In this document: one piece after another, positions 21,701 to 31,808 of the stretch
Numbering within the stretch: the stretch's first letter is position 1
How the letters are laid out: each line of letters opens with the position of its first letter
From: Pogonophryne albipinna
Taxonomy: Eukaryota > Chordata > Actinopteri > Perciformes > Artedidraconidae
Assembly (NCBI GenBank): GCA_028583405.1
Contig: CM053258.1
Span: 2,705,655-2,769,654 of the forward strand
Direction of reading: 5' to 3'
DNA length: 64,000 nt
Notes under the pieces: model-generated
Told to the model about the DNA's origin: nothing
The model's database searches: none
The model's input: only the letters and a program-made list of their open reading frames with translations
Translations under genes and position numbers: made by a program

Positions 21701-23856
21701 ACAGTGTGGTGTGCTCTTACCTCCTCCACCACAGAAAGGGGGATGGCAGCTGAAACGAACACGGTAGTCACTGCACTTCTTGTTTTTGGGTTGATCAACG
21801 TTTCTGCAGACGAATCCTGAAGTGGCGTCATTTCTGAAAAGAAAAAGTTTAGTCCAGATGGAAATATCTCCCAAAAAGGTTGATTGGGTGCCATGGGGAT
21901 TCCGTACATGCATTCCTGTTCCCTGGAGGATAAATGCTTTCTTATTTTCTAGGCCTTTCCTCCAGTGCCAACAGGAAGTTGACAAGAGCGGTTTTGAGTG
22001 TTTTAACAGATTGGATGGATAGCAATTGAATTCAGTAAACACATTCATGTCCCCCGCAGGAATAAGTGTAATCACTTTGGCAAGCCAACATTAGCATTTC
22101 AATCAATTCAACACTGTTCCTAAGTACAGCCTCACAAAGCCAGTGTTTTTTTTTAACTAGTGTGTAGTATAAAACACTGAAGGCTTGTGAGAAAGATAAT
22201 TGATTTAAAATATACCCAGTACTATACAACTGACTGAACCCCCTCTACTAATTCCCATTGCTCATTGGTTACCAGGTATATGGCTAGTCAATAGAGCAAA
22301 CATATGGAAATATAATTGGGTGTCACCAAGTACACAAACATATGCAGTAGCAACACATTCAGTAGAATACAGTATTAACCATCACATCAAACATTCAAAT
22401 GATTCCTACTTGTTCAGCACTTACTTAAAAATCACCTCCCCTGCTGCGGCCACACTGAGTCCAGAGAGAGTCATGGTCTCTATAGCCTGTGGTTTGGGGC
22501 AGATCTTTCCAGGGTTCTCCTTGTAAAGATTGTAGAAGGTTTCCCAGTCTCCAGATCCACTGGGGTCATCTCTGTCAAACCAGTCAGTCCAGCATTCTGG
22601 ACCAGGGCATTTCAAATGAGATAGGTAAGCAACAATACATTTAAAACATGACTGAAATAGCACATGTTGGGATTTGTGAAGTGTCAATAGGTATGATTTG
22701 CTTACCAATGTGGGTGGGAGAGTCGCAGGGACGTTCTAAATAGAATAAAAAATAAACAAAATTAAGAGTGTCAGAAATGTCTCTTAACAAAGGGAGCCAC
22801 TGAATGGTTTAACAAATGACTTACCTGGCTTCACCACTGGAACTGCTGGAAGTACGAATGGACCGGGACGTGACCTGCCTTTGTGACATGCAACAACATT
22901 AACATGAACCTTTCTGTTGGTCGCTTGTTAGCAGACCCTTCACGCGATGGCAGAGCGAACAGGTACAGGCAGGGCCCTTAGTGATAGTTAACAAATGGCT
23001 TACCTGGCTTCACCACTGGAACTGCTGGAAGTACGAATGGATCGGGACGCAGCTGGTGGCTTTCTGGTAAAGGTTAAGAGACATTTTTTACAAACTGTGA
23101 CTTTGTATATTTCGGGTGAAATACAAATATGATCATGTCATTTTTATAATTAACCTACCCAAGAACAATGCGGCAACAATGGCAACACTTAACTATCGGA
23201 GAAAATACAAAATGTAAAGTTTATTATTGTACATGGGAAGAACACTGAAATGATCTCATCTTGTCTCTCAAATGCTTTGGACAAGGTTCAATGAACAACA
23301 TTTGCTTACAGTTGATGTTCAGTAAACGACCAGTCAAAATCGAAGGATCGAATGTGTTTTTAAACGGATCAGAAATAGAACTAGTCCCCCACTTCAAGTA
23401 GAGTCATACTGGACTCGAACTTGACTTTTAAGAAACATATTAAGAAAGAATTCAACTTGTACAATTTTAAACAAATCAGATCTTTCTTAACTGTCAATGC
23501 TGCAAAGTCACACCTCCACTGTATGATTCAATCCCACATTGAATACTGTTTGACAAACTGGTCGTTTGCTTGAGCCACAAACCTGAAACCCATAGAACAG
23601 CTGTACAAGAGAGCTATCGAGGTGTTGGACAGAAAGCCAAACTCATACCACCACTGTAGCATCCTTGCTCAAAGCTAAAATCCGGCATGTTTTAAAGCAT
23701 TATTTGTTTTAAGTGTTCATCAATATGCATTGTCCCTCTTCAAATAAACGATTAAATGAAATGAAAAGAAATGACATACTGTATATGCAGAATTTGTAAA
23801 TCTACATAGAATGAAAGGAAATATAATCCAAAATCAAACATTACCAATTTGATCAT
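18795..23856 (-). CDS. Secreted protein with two WxxW (mucin/CILP-type) domains
   Basis: Ten-exon gene; nine exons carry coding sequence: 23845-23856 (from ATG), 23159-23192, 23004-23063, 22825-22878, 22706-22735, 22425-22596, 21721-21833, 20872-21046, 18795-18894. All joins have GT/AG and keep frame; the total is 750 nt, 249 aa plus TAA. Residues 1-15 (MIKLLSVAIVAALFL) are a signal peptide split by an intron. Residues 16-53 are two Pro-rich duplicate exons (PFVLPAVPVVKP in both). Residue 65 onward is WxxW domain 1 (CWTDWFDRDDPSGSGDWET ... GFVCRNVDQ ... YRVRFSC); residue 160 to the end is domain 2 (CWTNWFDRDNPSGSGDWE ... GFVCLKKDQ ... YKVRFGCPC). Each domain is two exons, so the unit duplicated with its intron. 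WxxW domains occur in gel mucins and CILP; W-x-x-W is also a C-mannosylation motif. Secreted or mucosal/matrix location is inferred; function unknown. No VWD or mucin Ser/Thr tracts are present. The last intron holds a hAT insertion and introns 2 and 8 other repeats. Confidence 0.88.
19369..20315. mobile_element. hAT element with exact 8-bp TSD
   Basis: 947 bp from tagtgatggtgag to acatcacta, with inverted ends TAGTGATG/CATCACTA. It is flanked by the identical 8-mer cagtaaag at 19361-19368 and 20316-20323. The ends resemble the 3081-3859 element but the interior differs (repeated gaggcttcatctcatg). It sits in the last intron of the WxxW gene, inside an older repeat-like segment (about 19040-20620) that opens cagggtcggcgtcatgggg. 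Confidence 0.9.
19828..19887 (-). other. tRNA-like (Pol III A/B box) remnant in a hAT element
   Basis: Read on the minus strand, cggctcagctgg fits the tRNA A box (RGCNNAGYNGG) and ggttcaacgcc fits the B box (GGTTCRANNCC), about 45 nt apart as in tRNAs and tRNA-derived SINE heads. The T-arm and acceptor stem do not pair well, so a working tRNA is unlikely. Confidence 0.4.
20405..20620. repeat. Module shared by several transposon relics
   Basis: gttagcatctggttagctag, aagagctgtttct, ataacgtcagctcagtgagg and agttatctcagtgggtctca recur near 17345-17545. The first part also occurs at about 10112 and about 51145. Confidence 0.7.
21118..21696. mobile_element. hAT-like MITE
   Basis: The left end gtcaaactcaaatacac and right end gggccttgggtttgacac form an inverted pair of the class seen in Charlie-type hAT elements. 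Subterminal blocks are gagggccggactgg and gcgggccgaaatt. The target duplication is degraded. It lies in the intron between the two WxxW domains. Confidence 0.6.
23330..23760 (+). mobile_element. LINE reverse-transcriptase C-terminal fragment
   Basis: With frame breaks, the plus strand reads VILDSNLTFKKHIKKEF, FKQIRSFLTVNAAKSHL and NLKPIEQLYKRAIEVLDRK, a conserved post-RT region of fish LINEs. It is strongly degraded (stops, indels) and lies in intron 2 of the WxxW gene. Confidence 0.75.
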
Positions 23857-24212
23857 GGTTGCAGAGGATCAGGGACCTTTCAAACTGTAAGGGAAGTTTG
23901 AAATTAGGAATTTAAATCAACATGAGCATTATCAAAATAAGTGGAGTTGCTTGAAATCATAAGAATGTGAGATGAACTTTCTATTTTATTTCAGTTTGAA
24001 CAAGAAAACAGCTTTGAACTAGAAAACAGCTTTGAGCTATAAAAAAATCATACCAATGCATTGCAGCATTTACACTGAATACATTTACAATCTAAGCATA
24101 CGTTCAACACAAATCACATTATTTAAAAATCAATAGTTAAAAAAAGTGAAGTAAATTCTTAAAATGAAAATAAATAGTTGCATGTTAAATTTCTCAGCAA
24201 AAACAAAAACAG

Positions 24213-24278
24213 ACTCACCAGCAAGACCTCTCAGTGGAACAGTTTGGTTCATGAAGTGCTCTCCTGTCTCCTTAAATA
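24213..24278 (-). promoter_or_regulatory. TATA promoter and first exon of the WxxW gene
   Basis: On the minus strand TATTTAAGG (24278-24270) is a TATA-like box about 50 bp before a consensus donor gctg|gtgagt (exon end 24219). A start site about 25-30 bp after the box would make a short non-coding exon 1 spliced to 23884-23845, where cttacag precedes the exon holding ATG at 23856. A tight TATA with a short leader fits a tissue-restricted secreted gene (inference). Confidence 0.6.
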
Positions 24279-26376
24279 CAGCAGGGGGAGTAAATACCCC
24301 CCCCCCCAACCACTGGAATCACCAGTTTTTTTCTTTCAAAACAAGAAGGCAAAAAAACTGAACGAGATACGCCTTGCACAATAATTGTAAAATGATAGGG
24401 GGATTGAATGAGAAAATAATAATAGGATATAAGGTTTTCAACTCTACCATTCTTCTGTAGTCACTTTAAACCTCCTATACTGTACACACTGCCAGGGTTG
24501 CCAACTCTCACGCATCTGATCGTTTTTGGTTGGTTATTTACAATGTTGAGTATCTGGCCCGCCGGTATCGATCCGCTCCCTCCCCGCCAGGGCCGTATCC
24601 ACCATTGAGGTCACCGAGGTCCAGACCTCGTTATTTTTTTACGAGCTGTGTATATAACTAAACTTTTGAAATAATTGCACTAAACGGGGTATTTTGTAGA
24701 ACTTCCATTTACTGCCGATGGGGGCGCTGCATAACTACGTAGCCTCGATTAAACAAACAAAAGAAGACGACATGTATCAACAAACCTCCGCAGCCGAATA
24801 CTCCACAAATCAGCTCCTAAATTCTAACCCTATCGTCTATTCCTTGACCTCTGAGTGAAACGTCACGGGGTTAAGGGATAGTGGATAGGAGAATTCAAAA
24901 GGATTTAGGAGAAGAGACCGCGGTACTTTAGAGAATCGACTGCACTTTCACTATCCGACGTGTTTATGATGCGCCAGCGGACGTCCTGAATGTGCGTCTG
25001 CTGCTGTGGGGAAACTATGGAAACTACAGTTTTCTATACAGTGGACTACAACATGGATGTTCAATAAGAACGAGGGACTACTGTAAACTCATCTAGAGAC
25101 TCTGCACGTGCTCTGATGCTGTTGCTTTATGCTTTATGAACGTGGACAACAGAGAAACATATTCTTCATGACCAAAGTTGGAATTGAAATAAAAAAGTGA
25201 AACTTATGCTCGTCGCCCTCTCCCTCCGGTCCACATTAATGATCCCAATAGGTATGATTGTATGAACTATGAAAATATCTTAAAATCAATACAGATGTAT
25301 TTATTATAAACGTTAGTCCTTAACATCTATCACTGTGTATATCACCATTCAAACATCTTTTAAAAGTTGAACAAACTCCACACAGCTCAGTAAAGACTGT
25401 GAGATGACTTTATTTGATAATTTCAGTAAAAACTAACGTTCATATTTCTCTCTTTGATTATAATACTGATGAACGTTCAGAACAAAGCACTTTGGCAACT
25501 TACCACATACGTTTTAAAATGCTTAATAAGCACCGTAACGTTCATGATATAATTTCTCGGTCATAATCGGTTGTTTCCGTGAACGGCCGACTGTTGTGAA
25601 ACGGAAAATGCTGCGGCTGCAATGCATTGTGGGGCAGCATTTTCTCCTCTCCTTTCGTCAAGGGAGGTCCAGTGGTTCCTAAGCTAAAGGAGGTTATAAA
25701 GGAAGTTTGAAACCTCCTTTCCTTTCATCTAGAGAATTGAACGGCACTTATCATGGCTGCCACTGAGGGACTTCCGGGTCATTTCACTCGGTTAGGAAGG
25801 TTCCTAAGCTAAATGGACTATTCCACTGCAGCCCCGGACTTGTATCGGAGCAGCGGAGGAGTGATGAGGTATCGAGAGATCTGAGTCCAGTGGGCTGCTT
25901 GTGTTTCTGTTCCTCAGGACATCATATGACCAGCAGATCCTGTGTGAACGCTCTACGTTAGTCAGTGGACGTCCGACAACATGCACACAAACTTATATTG
26001 CAGCTATATGCTATACTTTGGTTTAAATTGTGTGAATAAACTAGCTAGAGAGCTAAAGTTAATTACGTTCATCCAATGTCAGAAGGATTACCTTTTAACA
26101 AACGTTGTAATGCATTTCTTTCATTTCAATTTGAGTAAAACATTGGAGATATAACATGGTATTGTTTTCTTTTTACACTGACTCAGATATAATGAAAAGA
26201 CTACGTCAGTCGAAGCTCAGCTTTGGTAAGAGAGAGACGGGACAGGCAGAGAGAAAGAGAGAGAGAGAAAGAGATGGAAGTCAGGGAGGAACTGCAGGTA
26301 CAGTCACACAAAAGAATGTAGGCTTAATAACCCCATCCATCTATCTATCCATCCATCCATCCATCCATCCATCCAT

Positions 26377-26776
26377 TGATACGCGGAGTGAAGCAGGTAG
26401 GACCCAAACGCAGATAACACTGATAATACCTTTATTTCAAGGGCTCTTATCTAATATATCACATGGACAAACAAAACACTCCACGGTGAACTAGGTCACA
26501 AACAAAAGAAGCACCAACCCTGAACACAGGAAGAGACGAGACTAAATACAGGGCGGGGTAATCACAAGACGAGAAACAGCCGGGCAGGGGAGGAGAAACA
26601 CAAGGGCCACAGGTGAACACAATCAGATAACTAGACACACCAGGGAACTAACGACGGGAGGAAAAACACAGGGAAAAAGGACCAGACAATAACCCAGGAG
26701 GAAAACATGACAGAGAGAACAGCAAAAACACCCAAACCTAGACATAGAAATGTGACATGACATGAGAATCGTGACA
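26377..26776 (-). repeat. 3' LTR of the nested retrotransposon
   Basis: 400 bp, TG...CA in minus orientation, next to the polypurine tract. Differs from its partner in aacccaggaggaaaacatg versus aacaacaacaacatg and in scattered single bases. Confidence 0.88.
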
Positions 26777-26920
26777 GAACCCCCTCCTCAAGGGACGGAT
26801 TCTAGACGTCCCTAAACACCAAAACAAAAATCCAACAACGTCCAGCAGGGTGGGTGGAGGGGGTCCGGAGGACGGGCCTTGGCTGACAGCCCAGGGCAAG
26901 GCAGAGTTCGAAGAGGGGGT

Positions 26921-29900
26921 CTAGGGCGGACGGCCCGGGGGCAAGGCAGAGTTCGAAAAGGGGTTTTCGGGCGGACGGCCCGGGGGCAAGGCAGAGTTCG
27001 AGGAGGGGGTCTCGGGCGGACGGCCCGGGGGCAAGGCAGAGTTCGAGGAGGGGCGAAGACCGGACAGCTCCGGAGGCCGGGCAGGAGCCGGTGTCGACCG
27101 GACAGGATCCGGAGCCGGTGGGACAGGTGTCGGCAAGATTCCCCACGGAAGAGGACACAGGGCCGGCAGGAGAGCAGTCGGCGGAACCTCCAACGGCACG
27201 GGACATGGAGTTGGCAGGACCCCCAACGGCACGGGACATGGAGTTGGCAGGACCCCCAGCGGAAGAGTAGTCGGCGGGACCTCCAACGGCACAGGACATA
27301 GGGTTGGCAGGACCCCCGGCAGGAGAGCAGTCGGCGGGACCTCCAACGGCACGGGACATAGGGTTGGCAGGACCCCCGGCAGGAGCGTAGTCGGCAGGGC
27401 CTCCAACGGCACAGGACATAGGACTGGCAGAACCCCCGGCAGAAGAGTAGTCGGCGGGACCTCCAACGGCACAGGACATAGGGCTGGCAGGACCCCCGGC
27501 AGAAGAGTAGTCGGCGGGGCCTCCAACGACACAGGACACAGGGTTGGCAGGACCCCCGGCAGAAGAGTAGTCGGCGGGGCCTCCAACGGGACAGGACACA
27601 GGGTTGGCAGGACCCCCGGCAGGAGAGTAGTCGGCGGGGCCTCCAACGGCACAGGACACAGGGCTGGCAGGACCCCCGGCAGGAGAGTAGTCGGCGGGGC
27701 CTCCAACGGCACAGGACATAGAGTTGGCAGGACCCCCGGCAGAAGAGTAGTCGGCGGGGCCTCCAACGGGACAGGACACAGGGTTGGCAGGACCCCCGGC
27801 AGAAGAGTAGTCAGCGGGACCTCCAACGGCACAGGACACAGGGCTGGCAGGACCCCCGGCAGGAGAGTAGTCGGCGGGGCCTCCAACGGCACAGGACATA
27901 GAGTTGGCAGGACCCCCGGCAGAAGAGTAGTCGGCGGGGCCTCCAACGGGACAGGACACAGGGTTGGCAGGACCCCCGGCAGGAGAGTAGTCGGCGGGGC
28001 CTCCAACGGCACAGGACATAGAGTTGGCAGGACCCCCAGCGGAACCTCCAACGACACTTGGGTAGGGACTTGAGTGGGAACTCGATCAGAGACTCGAGAG
28101 GTGACTCGAGAGGGAACTCGAGAGGTGACTTGAGAGGGGACTCGAGAAGAGACTCGAGAGGGGACCTGAGAGGGAACTCGAGAGGTGACTTGAGAGGTGA
28201 CTCGAGAAGAGATTTGAGAGGGGACCTGAGAGGGAACTCGAGAGGAGACTTGAGAGGGAACTCGAGAGGGGACTTGAGAGGGGACTCGAGAGGGGACTCG
28301 AGAGGGGACTCGAGAAGAGACTCGAGAGGGGACCTGAGAGGGAACTCGAGAGGAGACTCGAGAAGAGACTTGAGAGGGAACTCGAGAGGAGACTCGAGAA
28401 GAGACTTGAGAGGGAACTCGATAGGGAACTCGAGAGAGGGCTTGAGAGGGGACTCGAGAGGAGACTCGAGAGGTGGCTTGAGAGGGGACTCGGGTAGGAA
28501 CTTGAGAGGAGACTTGAGAGAGGACTTGAGAGGGAACACTTGAGGATACTTGAGAGGGAACTCGAGAGGAGACTTGAGGGGGAACTCGAGAGGAGACTTG
28601 AGAAGGGACTCGAGAGGGAACTCGAGAGGAGACTCGAGAAGAGACTTGAGAGGGAACTCGATAGGGAACTCGAGAGAGGGCTTGCGAGGGAACTCGAGAG
28701 GTGACTTGAGAGTTGACTTGAGAGGTGACTTGAGAGGGGACTCGAGAAGGGACTCGAGAAGAGACTCGAGGGGGGACCTGAGAGGGAACTTGAGAGGGAA
28801 CTCGAGAGAGGGCTTGAGAGGAAACTCGAGAGGGGACTTGAGAGGGGACTCGAGAAGAGACTCGAGAGGGGACCTGAGAGGGAACTCGAGAGGAGACTCG
28901 AGAGGAGACTTGAGAGGGGACTCGATAGGGAACTCCAGAGAGGGCTTGAGAGGGAACTCGAGAGGAGACTCGAGAGGTGACTTGAGAGGGGACTCGGGTA
29001 GGAACTTGAGAGGAGACTTGAGAGAGGACTTGAGAGGGAACACGGGAGGATACTTGAGAGGGAACTCGAGAGGAGACTTGAGGGGGAACTCGAGAGGAGA
29101 CTTGAGAAGGGACTCGAGAGAGGGCTTGCAAGGGAACTCGAGAGGTGACTTGAGAGTTGACTTGAGAGGTGACTTGAGAGGGGACTCGGGTAGGAACTTG
29201 AGAGGAGACTTGAGAGGGAACTCGAGAGGGGACTTGAGAGGGGACTCGAGAAGAGACTCGAGAGGGGACCTGAGAGGGAACTCGAGAGGAGACTTGAGAG
29301 GATACTTGAGAGGGAACTCGAGGGGGGACTCGAGAGGAGACTCGAGAGGTAGCTCGAGAGGAGACTTGAGAGGGAACTGGAGAGGAGACTTGGAACGGTT
29401 GGTTCGCCAACAGAACACGAGGGAGACGAGGTGCTGGAGTCGGCCGGTATGCCGACAGGACTCTGGGAGCTGGCGTCGGCTGGGGAGCCAGCAGGAGACG
29501 AGGTGCTGGAGTCGGCCGGTACGCCGACAGGACTCGGGGAGCTGGCTTTGGCTGGAGAGCCAACAGGAGACGAGGTGCTGGAATCGGCCGGTACGCCGAC
29601 AGGACTCGGGGAGCTGGCGTCGGCTGGAGAGCCAGCAGGAGACGAGGTGCTGGAGTCGGCCGGTACACCGACAGGCCTCGGGGAGCTGGCGTTGGCCGGT
29701 ACGCCGACAGGACTCGGGGAGCTGGCGTCGGCTGGAGAGCCAACAGGAGACGAGGTGCTGGAGTCGGCCGGTACGCCGACAGGACTCGGGGAGCTGGCTT
29801 TGGCTGGAGAGCCAACAGGAGACGAGGTGCTGGACTCGGCCGGTACGCCGACAGGACTCGGGGAGCTGGCGTCGGCTGGAGAGCCAGCGGGAGACGAGGT

Positions 29901-30646
29901 GCTGGAATCGGCCGGTACGCCGACAGGACTCGGGGAGCTGGCGTCGGCCGGTAAGCCAGTCCTGGAGCCGAAACTGGAGTCGGGACCATGGCTACTGGGG
30001 CCGGTACTGAAGCCGGAACCATGGCTGCTGGGGACGGAACCATGGCTGTGTGGGCCGGTTCCGTAGCCGGAACCATGGCTGCTGGGCACGGAACCGGAAC
30101 ACGGGACCATGGCTGTGTGGGATGGTACTGGAGCACGAAACCATGGCTGTGTGGGCCGATACTGGAGCATGGAGCCATGGCTGCTGGGGCCTGTACTGGG
30201 GCTGGAGCCATGGCTCTTGGGGCTCGAGCTGCTAGCTTAGCCTTGCGACTCCTTCTCTTAGCAGCCGCCTGAATACTCCGTGGACCTCCATAAGCCAGCC
30301 GAGTTCCAGAATACGACTCCTGGACAGGAGCAGGAACTGGGGCAGAAGCATGGGTTGACTTCAGACGGAACCCAGCGAGGCGTATGGTACCAGGTTGGGA
30401 ATTGGGAGACAGGGAGCTAGCATGCCTGGGGCTAGCAGGCCGGGAATCACACACCGGGAGGATCTTTGAAATCCAGCCAGGTAAGAACTTCACCAAACCT
30501 GGTTTCTCTCTAGCCATCTGGCGCGCCTCCGACAACACAGCCTCTCGCTGCTGAACTCCGGGTGCTCTCTTCCATCGATCCGAGCAGTTAGCCAAAAAAA
30601 AGGAAAAATTCAATAATTCCAGCTCGAACGGATCTGCTGGGCCCAT
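26921..30646 (-). CDS. 1241-codon open frame of the LTR element, gag-like start plus repeats
   Basis: ATG at 30646 follows the 5' LTR by 18 bp. Residues 1-137 or so are non-repetitive (MGPADPFELELLNFSFFLAN ... GLVKFLPGWISKILPV) and look like the first part of a fish Gypsy-type gag, judged from the MGPAD/MDPAD start and position. After that come repeat blocks in coding order: a degenerate Pro/Ala/Met block; 24-residue units (PTPAPRLLLALQ); about 110 copies of 4-residue units V-P-S-Q / V-S-S-R (28046-29395); 20-residue units GVLPTLCPVPLEAPPTTLLP (27140-28045); and 15-residue units rich in SNSALPPGRPPE. All units are multiples of 3 bp, so other frames are open too (694 and 535 codons). No zinc knuckle or protease is seen. 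Whether it is translated is unknown. Confidence 0.6.
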   Translation of the reverse strand: MGPADPFELELLNFSFFLANCSDRWKRAPGVQQREAVLSEARQMAREKPGLVKFLPGWISKILPVCDSRPASPRHASSLSPNSQPGTIRLAGFRLKSTHASAPVPAPVQESYSGTRLAYGGPRSIQAAAKRRSRKAKLAARAPRAMAPAPVQAPAAMAPCSSIGPHSHGFVLQYHPTQPWSRVPVPCPAAMVPATEPAHTAMVPSPAAMVPASVPAPVAMVPTPVSAPGLAYRPTPAPRVLSAYRPIPAPRLPLALQPTPAPRVLSAYRPSPAPRLLLALQPKPAPRVLSAYRPTPAPRLLLALQPTPAPRVLSAYRPTPAPRGLSVYRPTPAPRLLLALQPTPAPRVLSAYRPIPAPRLLLALQPKPAPRVLSAYRPTPAPRLLLAPQPTPAPRVLSAYRPTPAPRLPRVLLANQPFQVSSPVPSQVSSRATSRVSSRVPPRVPSQVSSQVSSRVPSQVPSRVSSRVPSQVPSRVPSQVSSQVPTRVPSQVTSQVNSQVTSRVPLQALSRVPSQVSSRVPPQVSSRVPSQVSSRVPSQVLSQVSSQVPTRVPSQVTSRVSSRVPSQALSGVPYRVPSQVSSRVSSRVPSQVPSRVSSRVPSQVPSRVSSQALSRVPSQVPSQVPPRVSSRVPSRVPSQVTSQVNSQVTSRVPSQALSRVPYRVPSQVSSRVSSRVPSRVPSQVSSRVPPQVSSRVPSQVSSSVPSQVLSQVSSQVPTRVPSQATSRVSSRVPSQALSRVPYRVPSQVSSRVSSRVPSQVSSRVSSRVPSQVPSRVSSRVPSRVPSRVPSQVPSRVPSQVSSRVPSQVPSQISSRVTSQVTSRVPSQVPSRVSSRVPSQVTSRVPSRVTSRVSDRVPTQVPTQVSLEVPLGVLPTLCPVPLEAPPTTLLPGVLPTLCPVPLEAPPTTLLPGVLPTLCPVPLEAPPTTLLPGVLPALCPVPLEVPLTTLLPGVLPTLCPVPLEAPPTTLLPGVLPTLCPVPLEAPPTTLLPGVLPALCPVPLEAPPTTLLPGVLPTLCPVPLEAPPTTLLPGVLPTLCPVSLEAPPTTLLPGVLPALCPVPLEVPPTTLLPGVLPVLCPVPLEALPTTLLPGVLPTLCPVPLEVPPTALLPGVLPTLCPVPLEVPPTTLPLGVLPTPCPVPLGVLPTPCPVPLEVPPTALLPALCPLPWGILPTPVPPAPDPVRSTPAPARPPELSGLRPSSNSALPPGRPPETPSSNSALPPGRPPENPFSNSALPPGRPP
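27140..28045. repeat. 60-bp tandem repeat inside the LTR element
   Basis: About 15 copies of a 60-bp unit carrying ggcaggacccccggcaggag and ctccaacggcacaggacata. Variants alternate gagagtagtcgg/gaagagtagtcgg, suggesting block duplication. Confidence 0.93.
28046..29395. repeat. 12-bp tandem repeat (CTCGAG-rich) inside the LTR element
   Basis: About 1350 bp of 12-bp units of the type gactcgagaggg / gacttgagaggg. CTCGAG recurs dozens of times. Larger blocks (about 170 and 560 bp) repeat within it; for example gggtaggaacttgagaggag recurs at about 28493 and 28999. Confidence 0.93.
29400..29960. repeat. 72-bp tandem repeat inside the LTR element
   Basis: About 7-8 copies of a 72-bp unit with gagacgaggtgctggagtcg, gccggtacgccgacaggact and cggggagctggcgtcggctg. 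The plus strand is also open here but has no start context. Confidence 0.92.
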
Positions 30647-30664
30647 TTCTAGGTTGGTGCTTTC

Positions 30665-31060
30665 TGATACGCGGAGTGAAGCAGGTAGGACCCAAACGCA
30701 GATAACACTGATAATACCTTTATTTCAAGGGCTCTTATCTAATATATCACATGGACAAACAAAACACTCCACGGTGAACTAGGTCACAAACAAAAGAAGC
30801 ACCAACCCTGAACACAGGAAGAGACAAGACTAAATACAGGGCGGGGTAATCACAAGACGAGAAACAGCCGGGCAGGGGAGGAGAAACACAAGGGCCACAG
30901 GTGAACACAATCAGATAACTAGACACACCAGGGAACTAACGACGGGAGGAAAAACACAGGGAAAAAGGACCAGACAATAACAACAACAACATGACAGAGA
31001 GAACAGCAAAAACACCCAAACCTAGACATAGAAATGTGACATGACATGAGAATCGTGACA
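30665..31060 (-). repeat. 5' LTR of the nested retrotransposon
   Basis: 396 bp, TGTCACGATTC to CGCGTATCA on the minus strand. Bounded on the right by tccat, the target duplication. Confidence 0.88.
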
Positions 31061-31808
31061 TCCATCCATCCATCCATCCATCCATCCATCCATCCATCCA
31101 TCCATCCATCCATCTATCTATCTATCCATCTATCTATCTATCCATCTATCCATCTATCCATCTATCTATATATCCATCCATCCATCTATCTATCCATCCA
31201 TCCATCCATCCATCCATCTATCTATCCATCTATCTATCTATCCATCCATCCATCCATCTATCCACCCATCTATCCATCTATCCATCTATCTATCCATCCA
31301 TCCATCTATCTATCTATCTATCTATCCATCTATCTATCCATCCATCTATCTATCCATCCATCCATCTATCTATCCATCTATCTATCCATCTATCCATCTA
31401 TCCATCTATCTATATATCCATCCATCCATCTATCTATCCATCCATCCATCCATCCATTCATCTATCTATCCATCTATCTATCTATCCATCCATCCATCTA
31501 TCCATCTATCCATCTATCCATCTATCTATATATCCATCCATCCATCTATCTATCCATCCATCCATCCATCCATCCATCTATCTATCCATCTATCCATCTA
31601 TCCATCTATCCATCTATCCACCCATCTATCCATCTATCCATCCATCCATCCATCTATCCACCCATCTATCCATCTATCCATATATCTATCCATCCATCCA
31701 TCCATCTATCTATCTATCTATCCATCTATCTATCCATCCATCTATCTATCCATCCATCCATCCATCTATCCATCCATCCATCCATCTATCTATCTATCCA
31801 TCTATCCA
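31061..31808. repeat. TCCA/TCTA tetranucleotide array
   Basis: About 750 bp of (TCCA)n and (TCTA)n blocks with a higher-order pattern. It continues a short array at about 26331-26376, showing that the LTR element inserted into a pre-existing array. The Ile-His-Pro-Ser frame is an artefact. Confidence 0.95.

Larger units (their letters stand above)
26372..31065 (-). mobile_element. Non-autonomous LTR retrotransposon
   Basis: LTRs at 26377-26776 (400 bp) and 30665-31060 (396 bp) are nearly identical, differing by a few bases and one 20-bp patch, which implies recent insertion. In minus orientation each begins TGTCACGATTC and ends CGCGTATCA (TG...CA). The 5-bp target duplication tccat flanks at 26372-26376 and 31061-31065. 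A polypurine tract (gaggaggggg) lies directly before the 3' LTR at 26779-26792. Between the LTRs is one gag-like start followed by tandem repeats; there is no protease, RT, RNase H or integrase, so it needs a partner element. The leader agaaagcaccaacc just after the 5' LTR would hold the primer site; I could not assign the tRNA. Confidence 0.88.

Noticed and set aside
26879..30272. Plus-strand ORFs (140-486 codons) opposite the LTR element frame
   Set aside because: Mirror effects of repeats with periods divisible by 3. They lack the element's start context and run against its transcription.
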